Assembly: GCA_039096225.1 (NCBI GenBank)
Contig: JBBPEB010000015.1
Location: 2,282,001 to 2,346,000 of the forward strand
Length of the DNA: 64,000 nucleotides
Direction: 5' to 3'
Source: Blastocystis sp. Blastoise
Lineage: Eukaryota; Sar; Bigyra; Opalinata; Blastocystidae
Positions 63,780 to 64,000 of this stretch are shown in pieces. The translations under genes were made by a program, and so were the position numbers. Position 1 is the first letter of the stretch. Each line of letters begins with the position of its first letter. The notes beneath the pieces are model-generated. The model saw only the letters and a program-made list of their open reading frames with translations, was not told the DNA's origin and did not search any database.

Positions 63780-64000
63780 ATGTCATTTGTGCGTGTGATA
63801 GTGAAGAGTGGTGTGAAGAGTAGATTGGTTCGTCAGTTGTCAGGAGGTATGACATTAGATATATATTTTATAATAACTAATTATGTTTTTGATATGATTA
63901 TATGATATGAATATTATAAATATTATATAGCTATAAAGAATACAAGTAATGAGTCAGTTGCTGTAAAGTTGATGAATTCGATGATATTAAAGAGAACGAT
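63780..64000 (+). CDS. Start of a gene with a mitochondrial-presequence-like N-terminus (cut by window)
   Basis: ATG at 63780. Exon 1 gives MSFVRVIVKSGVKSRLVRQL before an intron at 63847-63930. It then continues SGAIKNTSNESVAVKLMNSM up to the edge. The first 25 residues have several Arg/Lys, many Ser/Val and no acidic residue, as in matrix-targeting presequences. The visible part is too short to name a family. If real, it argues for a mitochondrion or mitochondrion-related organelle. Confidence 0.6.

Noticed and set aside
1-64000. tRNA, rRNA or spliceosomal snRNA genes
   Set aside because: I found no GGTTCRA-type B box with a foldable cloverleaf and no conserved rRNA or snRNA blocks. Short degenerate ncRNAs could still be missed by eye.
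1-64000. Autonomous transposons or viral insertions
   Set aside because: No transposase, reverse transcriptase, integrase or capsid-like segments were recognised in any frame.

Overview
The window is nuclear DNA from an extremely AT-rich, intron-dense eukaryote. Signs are GT-AG introns by the dozen, Asn homopolymers coded by AAT runs, single-gene transcription units on both strands, standard stop codons, and eukaryote-only protein families (TUG/ASPL UBX protein, NBAS/Sec39, exportin-6, RMI1, HSF, TMX-type PDI). No bacterial operons, insertion sequences or CRISPR are visible. I cannot assign the organism. The gene set fits a free-living or anaerobic protist, or an early-branching amoeboid or fungal lineage, with A+T roughly 80-85% by eye.

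Layout. 1-3337 (-): TUG/ASPL-like UBX protein, cut by the window edge. 3620-8009 (+): PDZ plus RhoGAP-like scaffold. 9101-13103 (-) and 13370-17251 (+): head-to-head pair of large paralogous proteins of unknown function. 18304-20601 (-): J-like membrane protein without an HPD motif. 21207-24766 (-): glutaminyl-tRNA synthetase. 25652-27750 (+): LRR protein. 28164-28578 (+): small predicted secreted protein in four exons. 29340-29968 (+): RMI1. 30440-31721 (-): heat shock factor. 32439-44071 (-): NBAS/Sec39 vesicle tether. 45018-50000 (+): exportin-6. 50995-52133 (+): membrane thioredoxin (TMX/PDI). 52381-53914 (-): monoacylglycerol-lipase-like hydrolase. 54825-56664 (-): FolD/MTHFD. 57917-60355 (+): transcription-type cyclin. 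61309-63517 (-): two-pass membrane protein with a Cys-containing extracellular domain. 63780-end (+): start of a gene with a mitochondrial-presequence-like N-terminus.

The genes look like unlinked housekeeping genes, not a pathway cluster. ER/secretory functions recur (NBAS, TMX, the J-like protein, TUG). The structure of most interest lies at DNA/RNA level. Most introns begin GTATATA and end TATATAG, while the introns nearest the start codon are often short and conventional. A GC-containing word close to ATTCCCGYGGTTAT recurs about twenty times, mostly inside exons, in several reading frames and both orientations. Two long, nearly perfect inverted repeats sit upstream of the J-like gene and of the HSF gene.

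All gene models were joined by hand from splice signals and reading frame. Outer ends are mostly certain; individual internal junctions are less so.
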